Shown: positions 11,846 to 21,720 of the stretch, piece by piece
Numbering within the stretch: the stretch's first letter is position 1
Layout of the letters: every line of letters begins with the position of its first letter
Origin: Bolinopsis microptera
Taxonomy: Eukaryota > Ctenophora > Tentaculata > Lobata > Bolinopsidae
NCBI RefSeq assembly: GCF_026151205.1
Contig: NC_087075.1
Span: forward strand, 10,896,303 to 10,960,302
Direction of reading: 5' to 3'
DNA: 64,000 nt
Made by a program: the position numbers and the translations under genes
Notes under the pieces: generated by a model
Database searches by the model: none
What the model was told of the DNA's origin: nothing
What the model saw: the letters and a program-made list of their open reading frames with translations, nothing else

Positions 11846-12682
11846 GGGGAAGTAGGGGTCAAATGAAACGGGTACAAACTTTTGGATGCAACATCAATAC
11901 CATACATTGGGATATACTCATATTGGGTACACAAGCTCTTAAGAACGTTCTAAACACTATCAACCCACTTCATTCATTAAAATTCAATAATTGTTTATTT
12001 AATTAGATGTTTCATTTGACCCTAAGAATTACTGCATTTAAAATTACCAGGGTCAAATGAAACAGGCCTCCTCAGTGTCAAATGACTTCCCCTACAGGTT
12101 GAGAACTGTAGGGGAAGTAGGGGTCAAATGAAACGGGTACAAACTTTTGGATGCAACATCAATACCATACATTGGGATATACTCATATTGGGTACACAAG
12201 CTCTTAAGAACGTTCTAAACACTATCAACCCACTTCATTCATTAAAATTCAATAATTGTTTATTTAATTAGATGTTTCATTTGACCCTAAGGGGTACTGT
12301 TTCATTTGACCAAATCGTATATGGTGAGAGTTTTTCAATACAGCATGTTAATTGTATGTTCCTATGCTTAAAAACCACTAGAATACTTAAATACGATTGA
12401 ACTAATGTTGAAGATTAAATCAAGAAACATTCGGTAAATGTAATTGGTTCAAGCACAGAGGCAACAAATGTTAAGCGCAACATTCTAGGGAAAGATGAAG
12501 TGGAGAGGAAGTAGATTGTAACTCTATAATCAACTTTTCTCATATATTCTAGGAAAGGTATATGTAATAGGTAATTCAATAGAAGTCGATCCCGCCTGTT
12601 TTAAGCCATGACAAGTTAATAGTACTAGAGATATAACCGTGTTTCATTTGACCCTGGTGTTTCATTTAACCCCAGCTTCCCC
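11846..12682. mobile_element. Double TA-flanked MITE with GGGGAAG termini
   Basis: Starts GGGGAAGTAGGGGTCAAATG and ends in the inverted form CCCCAGCTTCCCC, flanked by TA at 11844-11845 and 12683-12684. Excising it with one TA joins the LINE frame exactly (PQKTV then SIHSKPYW). Inside are two units, 11846-12092 and 12111-12682, separated by TA-(14 bp)-TA. Their first 180 or so bases look identical. TA duplication and TIRs indicate a Tc1/mariner-type non-autonomous element; no transposase is encoded. Confidence 0.85.
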
Positions 12683-13605
12683 TACTGTCTTCTGAGGGAT
12701 GAACATTCGGTTAGCCTCCTGTATTTTATGTAATAACTGTTGCCATAGCTGATCCCCTTGGTTTAATAACTCTGGGGCCGAACGAAGATGTTGACAGTTA
12801 GTCTCGATTGCATTTGACCATCTTTTCCAGTCTGCATTTTTCCAGTCCATACACACTCTGGGGACAGTGTCTGATTTTGGGATCCCTCTGCAGATTTCTT
12901 GAAGCACCGGATAGTGACCTCTTCTTGGGGCACCTGAAAATAATTCAACATCTTTATCCATCCACTGATTTCCCAACTTTGAGATGATGGGGCCTTCGGC
13001 TAACACTAAGTCAATAACACTTCCTCCATTTGTACAGACAAATGTGCAGTTAGTAAGTCGTATGGTGAGCAGAGAGTTAGGGTTTCCTTTTCGACGTAGT
13101 CTAGAAGCTTCTTTCCTCGCTGCGTGGTAACATGATCTCCCCAGTCATGATGTCTTGCATTAAAGTCTCCATATGTGAGAAGAGAGTTGAATTTATATTT
13201 AGCCTTATATTCTCTTGCTTTATCAATGTGGGCCAGAAGTCCTTCAAATTTTCTTATGGAATCATTAGAGTTATTGCAAGGTTTGCAATAAACTGATCCC
13301 ACCAAATATCTCTTTCCTTCAACTTTTATTTGGCACCAAACAGCATCAACTTCTTCTACGTTAAGGTCATAGACCAACTCTGGATGTAGTGAAGGATCAA
13401 TGACGAGCGCTACCCCAGCTGTCCCTTTATTTATGTCCCCAGCTTTATGAAATACCTTTTTATTAAGGAAACTTCCGTCTGATTGAGTCCAAGAGCTTGT
13501 TTCTTGAACCGCCATCAAGAGTATCTCATTTTCGTAGATAAACTTGTCAAGTGTCATCTCGGAGTTAGTTGACATCTTTGCTATATTTATTTGGCCAAAG
13601 ATCAT
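12662..13605 (-). pseudogene. LINE ORF2, AP-type endonuclease (frameshifted)
   Basis: ORF2 starts at 13605, three bases after the ORF1 stop. The first 199 codons contain NIAKMSTNSEMTL, AVQETSSW (EN Glu), VGSVYCKP and LTYGDFNARHHDWGD (catalytic Asp and Asn). Near 13060 the frame shifts. The true continuation, LTNCTFVCTNGGSVIDLVLA then GAPRRGHYPV, carries the SVIDLV and terminal His motifs. The domain is therefore complete in sequence but split by one frameshift, and it is cut again by the MITE at 12682. Confidence 0.8.
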
Positions 13606-13608
13606 AAT

Positions 13609-15141
13609 CTACTGTTGGGTAATGGGTTGTGTGGGTGATTTTGAACATTTGTTTGGTTGCATGTTGAGTTTCATGACAATATTTTGGTATGTTGAACAAT
13701 CTCTGTTTGTAGCTACATGGCCAAAGACATCACAATTAATACAGTAGTCTCTTCGGTTACTCTTGCATTGATAGGAGTGGTGATTGTCTCCACATTTGCT
13801 ACATGTTGCATGGTTTTGGGTACAAAGTTTAGCAACATGGCCAAACCTGTAACAATTGTAGCATTGGATGATTCTCCTTCTCGGCTTATACTCTTCCGCA
13901 GTATAAATTACCTGTCCGAGCTTTAACCCGTTTCCTAAGCATTTCTCATAGTCTTCCTTAGTCTGAAAGTTGATATTAAGAGTTTTCAGAGAAATGTTGT
14001 CCCGTGTCACAAATCTTTTTGCCCTAGCTCCTGGATAACACCTTTCCACAGAAATTGTTAGATCACTATCCTGGATGTTTGTGGGTACTCCTTTGAGAAT
14101 GACTGCCCAGCTTAGCTTTTCTAAGATCCTGCATTCTGTAGTCATGTTACTGTTTGCAAAGAAATCACCTTTCCATGATCCTTCTACTCTTATTGCATCT
14201 TCTTTAGATGTGAGCTCAATCATCAATGATCCACCTTTGGTGACAAATGTCGATTTTATGGCCATATCTTTAAAATATTTATTGAAGTTTCTCTTAATAG
14301 TTGCACTGTTTTTAAGATAATTTCTTGAGAGTCCTCTTGAGACTAGGACTGTCATGGAGTCATTAACAGTGGTTTCTGATGGCTGGTGAATGTAGTATTG
14401 TTTGCCCTCATATGTTTTATCTTTTGCTATGGTACTGAAAAGATCCAGGTTTGTGTGTCTTGTAGAAACACCTTGATGTCCAATTGCAGTTCTCTTGAAC
14501 TCTACTCTGTTCATCTCTTTAAGGATGCTTTTATGTTCCTCCGTTATGTTATGCAGTGTGCGAAGTGCTTCATCCATGCCACTGTCGGCTTGTGGGTCTG
14601 AGGGTACTTTGTTAATCAAGGGAACCCCCTTAGCAAACAAATTTCCCATATTCTCCGTTAAATTCGTCTTTAGATATTCAAAGTGTTTCGTTTCACTCTC
14701 TCGTAAGTCTTTCATTTCAGCCTTCATTTGTGACATAGATCTTTCGATAGAGCAGATTGCAGAGTGTTGCGATGCTAATACATCAACTTGGTCACTCAGA
14801 GTTCTGTTGATGTCGACATTTTGTTCTGAACTACTGATATTTGAGTACAATGTCAATGGGTCAACCATCTCTTTATTACAAACTAGCCTATCTTGTGAGT
14901 CTACCTGAATATTTTTCTTTTTTTCCTCATCTCTTCTTTCAGGTGTTGAGGTTCGGATTGGACAACAAATTTTTTGCTGAACTGGAGGATTGAGGTCTGG
15001 TGTTTTGATTATAATAGAGTCTTCTAGATGTGTATTGGACTCAATGGATCTCAAGGACAGACTGCTGCTGAACATTCTGTCAGATTTGCTGCACAAGATA
15101 GAGAGGTTATCATATGTATCTGAAGCTGATACTTTCAACAC
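13609..15141 (-). CDS. LINE ORF1, gag-like RNA-binding protein with CCHC knuckles
   Basis: 510 aa. This is the nucleic-acid chaperone and RNP protein of the LINE. An RRM-like region lies at about 335-410 (WAVILKGVPTNIQDSDLTIS through SLKTLNINFQTKEDYEKCL). Three zinc knuckles follow: CYNCYRFGHVAKLC, CSKCGDNHHSYQC and CINCDVFGHVATNRDC. The N-terminal third is polar and contains a coiled-coil-like stretch (QMKAEMKDLRESETKHFEYL). The ORF is uninterrupted, unlike ORF2, and its TAG lies three bases before the ORF2 ATG. It is probably a fossil with an open frame rather than a functional gene. Confidence 0.8.
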   Translation of the reverse strand: MLKVSASDTYDNLSILCSKSDRMFSSSLSLRSIESNTHLEDSIIIKTPDLNPPVQQKICCPIRTSTPERRDEEKKKNIQVDSQDRLVCNKEMVDPLTLYSNISSSEQNVDINRTLSDQVDVLASQHSAICSIERSMSQMKAEMKDLRESETKHFEYLKTNLTENMGNLFAKGVPLINKVPSDPQADSGMDEALRTLHNITEEHKSILKEMNRVEFKRTAIGHQGVSTRHTNLDLFSTIAKDKTYEGKQYYIHQPSETTVNDSMTVLVSRGLSRNYLKNSATIKRNFNKYFKDMAIKSTFVTKGGSLMIELTSKEDAIRVEGSWKGDFFANSNMTTECRILEKLSWAVILKGVPTNIQDSDLTISVERCYPGARAKRFVTRDNISLKTLNINFQTKEDYEKCLGNGLKLGQVIYTAEEYKPRRRIIQCYNCYRFGHVAKLCTQNHATCSKCGDNHHSYQCKSNRRDYCINCDVFGHVATNRDCSTYQNIVMKLNMQPNKCSKSPTQPITQQ

Positions 15142-15659
15142 TACTATATAACAAATAATTTGAGGATGTCAAGTGAGGCCAGGAGCCCAATGTCCATGTG
15201 TTGCTAAAGATCAAAGATCTGTGGGGGTGTTGCAGGGTGTGTGAAGAGGTGCCACTGTCGGAGATGAAGCTCTAACCGAAGATGAGTAGATCATGGAACA
15301 CAACCTCATAAATCATCAGATCATCCAAATCCCCTCCCTTACCCCATCCCTTAAAGTCTATGTAACACATGGACTGCCGGCTTCTGGTTGGACACATCCT
15401 TGAATTATTTGTATTTTCTGTAGTTTTGGAGAGTATGATCTACTTGATATTGATTTATCGGAAAGTTCTTACACTATTGTTATGATATTGGAGAGTGTCT
15501 ATATAATGATAATGATAATGATATTGATTAATTTGAGTATGAGTTATTCTTTAGGATTGATTAGATTTTATATATTTATTTACTTGAATTTAGTATGAAT
15601 ATGAATTATTCTCTAAATTGACTTACTTATTGAACTATTCAAGTTTATTGTACCTTGAC
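15142..15659. other. Spacer between two divergently oriented LINEs
   Basis: Probably holds the 5' UTR of the minus-strand LINE and unique AT-rich DNA. A TAATGATAATGATATTGA-like microsatellite lies near 15500. No coding signal. Confidence 0.4.
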
Positions 15660-15814
15660 TCCTAGCCTTTTGTGGCAGGTTTGTCAAACAGACATGCCTG
15701 CCACAATGTTTCCTGTTCAAAGGAACCCCCATTTATCTCTACTGTCTTCACTCTGAAGCCTGTAGTTCATCTGCATCCCTCCCCGAACATAATAAATAAT
15801 CCAAAAGGAACCCT

Positions 15815-15950
15815 CCACCACCCCCACCCTCCACCACCCCCACCCACCCTCCCAAAACAGAACATGAATAGATCCATCCACCACCCCCACCCACCCTCCC
15901 CAAACAAAGCATGAATAGATCCATCTACCACCCCCACCCACCCCCCCTAT
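15815..15950 (+). repeat. C-rich tandem repeat upstream of LINE ORF1
   Basis: About three imperfect copies built from CCACCACCCCCACCC and ATGAATAGATCCATC, in the 5' region of the LINE. Internally repeated 5' UTRs are common in active LINEs, so it may be part of the element's promoter region. That role is inference. Confidence 0.65.
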
Positions 15951-16159
15951 CATGTCACCATATGTCTTATTATTTAATTAATTATTTCATTAAATTACCT
16001 TTCAGTTTCAACATGCAAATCAATGAAATTTTCAAGTGTCTCTCAACATCAATTCCCTGGCTTCAACTCATTACCACCAGACCACCACCCATGATCTATA
16101 TATTTCAGGCGAAGCTGACTCGATGAAAGTGGCACCTCGGAGGCACCTGGCACACCCCC

Positions 16160-18178
16160 ATGATCTTGTTTTCCGTGAATATGGTATTAAAGAAAGACAC
16201 CAACACCAAGACCGCAGCAACCCCCAACCGTACAGCAAAGGATATAGCAAAGGACCCAGCCAAAAAGGCCCCGAAGAAAGCCACCAAATCAGGAGAAACC
16301 TCGAAACCGGACATCAGGTATGATAAATGTCCCTGTGGAACTAGTGATAAAACCTCATGGATTATTGATTGTACCTCTTGCCCTCAAACCTGGCACAGCA
16401 ATTGTTGTAATCTAAAAGGTATTTCCGAACAGTTTGTTACACAGATAGAGGATTGGCTCTGTCCGCTTTGTTTCAGTGCCCCTGGCGTGACCATCCGTAA
16501 CAACCAACAGATCGAGACTTTACTTCTTAATATGTCTAATCTGAGGAATAAAAACATTGATCTTGAAGAAACTGTCATGAAAATGGAGGAGAAACTAACT
16601 TCGCTGATATCCAACACAAACGATCTTGGAGCTACCACCAAGACCATTTCTGAGAGAATACTCAAGCTAGGAGACATTGAGCTACATATTCAACATCGGA
16701 CCCTCCAAGAAGGTCAGGTTGATGAGAAACTTAAAACTATGAAAAATCAGATCACTGAGCTTCAGTCTAGTATGGATGACCTTAAGAAATCAACTGCCTC
16801 CTCAAGCAGCCCTCAAATCACCCAAGCACCATCAAGCTCTCAGCCCTGGGTCCATCCTAGTCGTGTCACACCACCCACCCACCCACTCACCTACCCACCC
16901 ACAGTTGTCCCTGAACCCACAACTACCATAGAGCACAATCAGAAAAGCTTCACCGACCTCAAACTAGAATTCATCAATGAAGATACAGCCTCAAATATCA
17001 CCACATCACTAGAGTCATTGTCATTTGTGTCTGAATCAGGCCGCTCAACTGTTGCATTCGGAGCTCCTTACACGTATACAGGTTCCAAATCTGGTGCCGA
17101 TGCAACCCCAATCCCCCTGGTGCTTCAGCCGATACTGGAGAAAATCAATGTCCTACAAAAGGAATTATTCTACCAACAGCACCCCACCTTCAAGTCACAT
17201 CCTGAGAGGCATCCTTCACCTCCTGTCATCAATTCATGTCTCATAAATAGGTACGAAGGCCCTAATAGTTCACTTCCCAGCCACTCAGACGACGAGCCCA
17301 CTATAGATGTCGAATCATCCATTTTCACACTGTCCCTCGGCCAAGAATGCTCCATCCAGTTCCTTGACAAAAAGTCTGGTGTCAAGTCTGACCTAACATC
17401 CACCCACCGATCACTCTATCATATGACAAGAAAATCACAAGACTTTTTCACTCATTCAATTCCAGAAGGTAACGTCACCCAGGACATCAGATATAGCCTC
17501 ACGTTCAGATCAGTTAACTGGAAGAACAAAAACTCTACAATCTTGATAGGAGATTCAAATACAGGAATGCTCAAGTTTGGGACTAATAAACGTAATACAT
17601 TTGGTGAACTCATGCCTGGCCTTAAAGAATGGGCGCCTATAATCAACAACATTGACCCTTACAGCTGTCAATCCTACAGCAATGTTGTTATCATGTGCGG
17701 GATAAATGATATAAAGCAACCTCAAAGTAACGTCAGAAGTGTATGTAGTTCGCTGTTAACAAAAATAAAAGAAATTAAGCTGCTGAACCCTAAATGTTTT
17801 GTTTATGTTTGCCCGCTGCTTCCTACTAAAATTGCTGATTTGAATAGAAAAGTTAACTTGTTTAATGAACTGCTGACGAACGGTCTTACATCTATGAGTT
17901 CTGGTGTTCAGAGTGTGCAAGGTTTTAATGGCTTTGCTGATCATTATGGCATGTTGGTCCATCAATTGTCCAAGACAGTTGATCGACAAAACAGGCCTGA
18001 CACGCTTCACCTTAACGAACTAGGTGCTAGGGTCCTTGCTGGCCTAATTAAACAAACCATATTTTCCAGGCTCCACCGAGGAGTTGATAAACGAAGAGGA
18101 CCGACTTGCAGAGTTGACGGGAGACCCTTCAGTTCAGTTGCCAGAGGAGGAGGCGGGTACAGTTACCAGGTATGGTAA
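16160..18178 (+). CDS. LINE ORF1: PHD-like finger, coiled coil, SGNH/GDSL esterase
   Basis: 672 aa from ATG 16160; ATG 16181 is an alternative start. Residues 1-50 are Lys/Ala/Pro-rich. A PHD-like Cys/His cluster spans about 57-107 (CPCGTSDKTSWIIDCTSC, WHSNC, WLCPLC). A coiled-coil-like region follows (about 115-210), then a Pro/Ser/Thr-rich linker. The SGNH hydrolase runs from about 462 to 640: block I ILIGDSNTG, block III VVIMCGINDIK, and block V DTLHLNELG, providing Ser, Asn and Asp/His. Such esterase ORF1s are known in CR1-like LINEs; the substrate is not established here. The stop TAA overlaps the ORF2 start. Confidence 0.85.
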   Translation: MILFSVNMVLKKDTNTKTAATPNRTAKDIAKDPAKKAPKKATKSGETSKPDIRYDKCPCGTSDKTSWIIDCTSCPQTWHSNCCNLKGISEQFVTQIEDWLCPLCFSAPGVTIRNNQQIETLLLNMSNLRNKNIDLEETVMKMEEKLTSLISNTNDLGATTKTISERILKLGDIELHIQHRTLQEGQVDEKLKTMKNQITELQSSMDDLKKSTASSSSPQITQAPSSSQPWVHPSRVTPPTHPLTYPPTVVPEPTTTIEHNQKSFTDLKLEFINEDTASNITTSLESLSFVSESGRSTVAFGAPYTYTGSKSGADATPIPLVLQPILEKINVLQKELFYQQHPTFKSHPERHPSPPVINSCLINRYEGPNSSLPSHSDDEPTIDVESSIFTLSLGQECSIQFLDKKSGVKSDLTSTHRSLYHMTRKSQDFFTHSIPEGNVTQDIRYSLTFRSVNWKNKNSTILIGDSNTGMLKFGTNKRNTFGELMPGLKEWAPIINNIDPYSCQSYSNVVIMCGINDIKQPQSNVRSVCSSLLTKIKEIKLLNPKCFVYVCPLLPTKIADLNRKVNLFNELLTNGLTSMSSGVQSVQGFNGFADHYGMLVHQLSKTVDRQNRPDTLHLNELGARVLAGLIKQTIFSRLHRGVDKRRGPTCRVDGRPFSSVARGGGGYSYQVW

Positions 18179-21100
18179 CTTTCTCAAATAAGGAAAAATG
18201 CAGTCACTGCCTTAAGAGCTTATGTTTAGGTCAAAAATTTGTTGAATGTTTTAAATGTAATTGCATTATACATGAAAAATGTTTCAAAAACTCTGAAGCA
18301 ACCGTGATCAACTCAAATTACTTTTGTAGTCAGTGCAAAGCGCTAATCCTTAAACAGTACAACCCGTTTAAAGATATGATTAGTAAGTCGGATAACAATA
18401 ACAACGACCCCTTGATTCTGAAAATGTCACAAGTTCTAGAATATTGTAAGCCTTACTCCACCAACAAATTTAATAACGAACTTAGTGCCGATCTTCATAA
18501 AAATGGTGGCTCTTTCTTCCTGAATATCGACGGCAATAAAAGCAACTTCGACCATCTCATATCTGAATTAGAGTGCCTCAAACACAATTTCCCTATCATA
18601 GGCCTTGCCGAAACCAATATTAGCCCAGAAGAGAGTTCCGTTTACCCTATTAATGGATTCAATAGTTTCTACCAGACTACAATGCATAACAAATCGAAAG
18701 GAACGGGCGTTGCAGTTTATGTTCACAATGCTTTTAATGCAGTCGTTAATGTAGATGTATCAAACGTCACCAGTAATTTAGAAAGCCTCTTTGTGACTAT
18801 TCATCAAGAATCTAAAACTATAAACGTAGGAGTAATCTATAGACCCCCTAGTGGAGACATTGACGAGTTTCTCGCTGAGCTACAAGTAATTATGGGTAAA
18901 CTCCCAAAGTTAAATGTACATGTAATGGGTGATTTTAATATTAACCTCCATAACGGCAATAGAAGATGCACACAAGAATTAGAAAACATAATGCTCGGAT
19001 TAGGGTACTCACCAACGATATCTATCCAAACACACGAAAAGCCTGGATGTAAACCATCCTGTATTGATAATATTTTCACTAATGAAATCGAAAGCACGTT
19101 GTTTACAGGAACGTTGCAACTCAATGTTTCTCACCACCATGCCATCTTTCAAATCAATAGTTGTCTTAATTTTGTAGCTGATGAACCTAAACTTAAACAC
19201 GCACAATATTACGACTATAGCACCTCAAATGTAGACGCCTTTCTCACATCAATTGATAATGAACTACATACCAATCCTCCTGAAAACTTCAGTAGTTTCT
19301 GCACTACTTTTCAGAAGCACCTAGACGAGGCTTTCAAACTTGACAAACCGAAATTATCTAAACGTAACGCTTTGAACAACCCATGGATTACTAGTGGTAT
19401 TGTTACCTCAATTCGAACGAAAGACTCGCTCTATGATTTGTGGAAAAAGTCTCAGAAGAAAAAATGTTTATTGCTAACTAATAATAATAATATTAAACGC
19501 GAGGAGTGTAATTGCCTCACTTGTATGAATATAGCAAAAAGATACCTTGAATATAAGGATTACAGGAAGCATCTCAAGGTACTTATTGACCGTGTCAAGA
19601 AGAATCATTATGCAGGTAAATTAACTGACTGCTCTGGTGATAGTAAGAAAACGTGGGAAATCATAAACACTATTCGTGGAAAATCCAGGCGTGAAATAAA
19701 GCCATGTTTTATCCTTAACGATCAAAAAATAATAAATCGTAGGATGATTGCTAATGAATTCAATAAATATTTTCAGTCGATTGCATCCAAACTAAATGAA
19801 AATTATTCTGAAGATTATATAACCCTGGATGCAATTCCCTCATTCTCAAACTTCTTACCTAAAACCTGTGAGTCAAGTATATATCTAAGTGATTGTACAC
19901 AGTATGAAATTATAGATATTATTAATGAGTTCACAAATGGTAAATCTAGTGACATTCCAATTCACGTTATAAAAAAGTCTGCTAGAATAATATCTCCCTT
20001 TTTAGCCAAGCACTTTAACCATTGCATGCAACAGGGGATATTCCCAGATGAACTTAAATTAGGAAAGATAAGTCCCATCTATAAAAAAGATAATCAGGAA
20101 CTATTTGAAAACTATAGGCCAATATCAACCTTACCAGTATTTGGAAAAATTTTAGAGAAACTTATTTATAAACGTATGTACAGCTTCCTAATTGCTAAAA
20201 GAATCATTTATGAGAACCAATTTGGATTTAGAAAGGGTCACTCAACAAGCCACGCACTGAACTTATCTGTTAGCCATATCGAATCACACTTAAAAGACAG
20301 GAAACACGTTCTTGGAATTTTCATTGATTTAAGTAAGGCTTTCGACACGATATCTCACGAGAAGCTTTTATTCAAATTAAATAATTACGGAATTAGGGGC
20401 AACGCACTGAATTTGATAAAAAGTTACCTGTCAAACCGGAGCCAATATGTTCACGTCTTAAATGAAAACTCCGATAAACTTCCTGTTGAGTGGGGAGTTC
20501 CCCAAGGCTCTGTTCTTGGTCCCTTACTATTCCTCCTGTATATAAATGACCTATGCAACGTATCTAATAAAGGCAAGTTTATCTTATTTGCTGACGACAC
20601 TAACCTATTCGTTTCTGCAGACTCGAAAAAAGACGTTTATAATGTAGCTAACGATATTCTTTCGTCTATTTCTAGATACATGAAATGTAATCTACTACAT
20701 ATTAACGCTAAGAAGAGCTGTTATATGTATTTCTCCCCAAACAAACGTGTAAATGAATCGTCTACATGCAGTACACCCGATGATTTAAATCTCTCCATAG
20801 ACGGCTCCATAATAATACGTGTTAAAACAACTAAGTTTCTAGGTGTGCTGATTGATGATAAACTGAACTGGAAACCTCACATCGAATCACTAAATAAGAA
20901 ACTAAGAAGTGCTTGTGGACGTATTTACCGCATAAAAAACTGTCTACCTATAAAACTGCACAAGCAGATATACCACACACTATTTGAATCACACCTTACG
21001 TTCGCCATCTCAGTATGGGGTGGTGTCTCTAACCAAGTTATCAACCCTGTATTCTTAACACAGAAGAGATGTATTAGAATAATTTTTGGAGATGCAAACT

Positions 21101-21672
21101 CATACCAAAACAAATTCAAAACATGTGCTCGTTCTAGACCTATTCAATGTAAAATACTGGGTAAATATGAGTCTAATGTTAATAACTCTGTTAATCCACG
21201 TATTAAACCATGTGCAAAGTGTGTCCGCTCTAAATCGGTAGTTCATAATAAACTTGTTAGACCCTTATGTTGTCAAAAACTAGGAGCTGAATTCTATTCC
21301 AAGGAATCAACCAAACCATTATTTAACAGTCATAAACTCCTTACTGTTCATAATCTTTACAAACTTCGTACTATAACTGAACTTTTTAAAATAGTGAAAT
21401 ATAGGGTACCCATATCTCTCTACTCTTTACTTAACATGTCTGAACTGAGGGATGACCGTCTAATACCACCAAAGCCAAGCCATAACTTTATTTATAAATC
21501 TTCTTGGCTTTGGAATCAATTCAAGGACTCCAATCCACAGAATAAACCTGACTTTGTGAACACATCCTGTAACTCAATCAAATCAAGGCTAAACCGATCT
21601 CTTCTAGATGCCCAAAGCAGGTTCGATAATGAGTGGCATAATGACAACTTTAACAGTTTTGGACCATGCTAG
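18172..21672 (+). CDS. LINE ORF2: zinc finger, AP endonuclease, reverse transcriptase
   Basis: 1166 aa. The enzyme nicks target DNA and copies the LINE RNA by target-primed reverse transcription. A PHD/RING-like cluster lies at residues 9-55 (CSHC, CFKCNCIIHEKCF, YFCSQC). EN motifs: IGLAETNIS (about 146), GVIYRPPSGD, VMGDFNINL (about 253), SCIDNIFTN (about 296), VSHHHAIF. RT motifs: NYRPISTLPVFGKILEKLIY (about 646), FGFRKGHSTSHAL, IDLSKAFDTISHEKLL, GVPQGSVLGPLLFLLYINDL, ILFADDTNLF (about 805), KFLGVLIDDKLNW. No stop or frameshift interrupts it. The start ATG (18172) lies inside the last codons of ORF1 (ATGGTAA), which suggests coupled or re-initiated translation. Confidence 0.9.
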   Translation: MVTFSNKEKCSHCLKSLCLGQKFVECFKCNCIIHEKCFKNSEATVINSNYFCSQCKALILKQYNPFKDMISKSDNNNNDPLILKMSQVLEYCKPYSTNKFNNELSADLHKNGGSFFLNIDGNKSNFDHLISELECLKHNFPIIGLAETNISPEESSVYPINGFNSFYQTTMHNKSKGTGVAVYVHNAFNAVVNVDVSNVTSNLESLFVTIHQESKTINVGVIYRPPSGDIDEFLAELQVIMGKLPKLNVHVMGDFNINLHNGNRRCTQELENIMLGLGYSPTISIQTHEKPGCKPSCIDNIFTNEIESTLFTGTLQLNVSHHHAIFQINSCLNFVADEPKLKHAQYYDYSTSNVDAFLTSIDNELHTNPPENFSSFCTTFQKHLDEAFKLDKPKLSKRNALNNPWITSGIVTSIRTKDSLYDLWKKSQKKKCLLLTNNNNIKREECNCLTCMNIAKRYLEYKDYRKHLKVLIDRVKKNHYAGKLTDCSGDSKKTWEIINTIRGKSRREIKPCFILNDQKIINRRMIANEFNKYFQSIASKLNENYSEDYITLDAIPSFSNFLPKTCESSIYLSDCTQYEIIDIINEFTNGKSSDIPIHVIKKSARIISPFLAKHFNHCMQQGIFPDELKLGKISPIYKKDNQELFENYRPISTLPVFGKILEKLIYKRMYSFLIAKRIIYENQFGFRKGHSTSHALNLSVSHIESHLKDRKHVLGIFIDLSKAFDTISHEKLLFKLNNYGIRGNALNLIKSYLSNRSQYVHVLNENSDKLPVEWGVPQGSVLGPLLFLLYINDLCNVSNKGKFILFADDTNLFVSADSKKDVYNVANDILSSISRYMKCNLLHINAKKSCYMYFSPNKRVNESSTCSTPDDLNLSIDGSIIIRVKTTKFLGVLIDDKLNWKPHIESLNKKLRSACGRIYRIKNCLPIKLHKQIYHTLFESHLTFAISVWGGVSNQVINPVFLTQKRCIRIIFGDANSYQNKFKTCARSRPIQCKILGKYESNVNNSVNPRIKPCAKCVRSKSVVHNKLVRPLCCQKLGAEFYSKESTKPLFNSHKLLTVHNLYKLRTITELFKIVKYRVPISLYSLLNMSELRDDRLIPPKPSHNFIYKSSWLWNQFKDSNPQNKPDFVNTSCNSIKSRLNRSLLDAQSRFDNEWHNDNFNSFGPC

Positions 21673-21720
21673 ATTATTGATAAAAACGTGGAATTTATGT
21701 AAACAAATACTTAATTACTT

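Larger units (their letters stand above)
9194..15141 (-). mobile_element. Degraded non-LTR retrotransposon (LINE) with CCHC ORF1 and EN-RT ORF2
   Basis: From 15141 leftwards: ORF1 (510 aa), then ORF2 carrying an AP-type endonuclease and a reverse transcriptase. ORF2 is broken by a frameshift near 13060, a TA-flanked MITE pair (11846-12682) and a 171-bp insert (10985-11155). Removing the MITE and one TA restores a continuous frame, so the disruptions came after LINE insertion. The design (CCHC ORF1, EN, RT with FADD, C-terminal zinc knuckle) fits the Jockey/I/CR1 grouping; I cannot place the clade. No target-site duplication was identified. This copy cannot move on its own. Confidence 0.85.
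15660..21720 (+). mobile_element. Apparently full-length LINE (CR1/L2-like) with intact ORF1 and ORF2
   Basis: Both ORFs are uninterrupted (672 and 1166 aa) and overlap by seven bases. The design, ORF1 with PHD-like finger, coiled coil and SGNH esterase, then ORF2 with N-terminal zinc finger, AP endonuclease and RT, is that of CR1-group LINEs in invertebrates. The 5' region has a hairpin (TGTGGCAGG with CCTGCCACA, about 15671-15705) and a C-rich repeat with ATGAATAGATCCATC at 15863 and 15911. The exact ends are uncertain; no target-site duplication was identified. Intact ORFs suggest a recent and possibly mobile copy. Confidence 0.8.

Noticed and set aside
13544..14908. Several plus-strand ORFs of 67-137 codons
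   Set aside because: Antisense shadows of the LINE ORF1 and ORF2 coding sequence.
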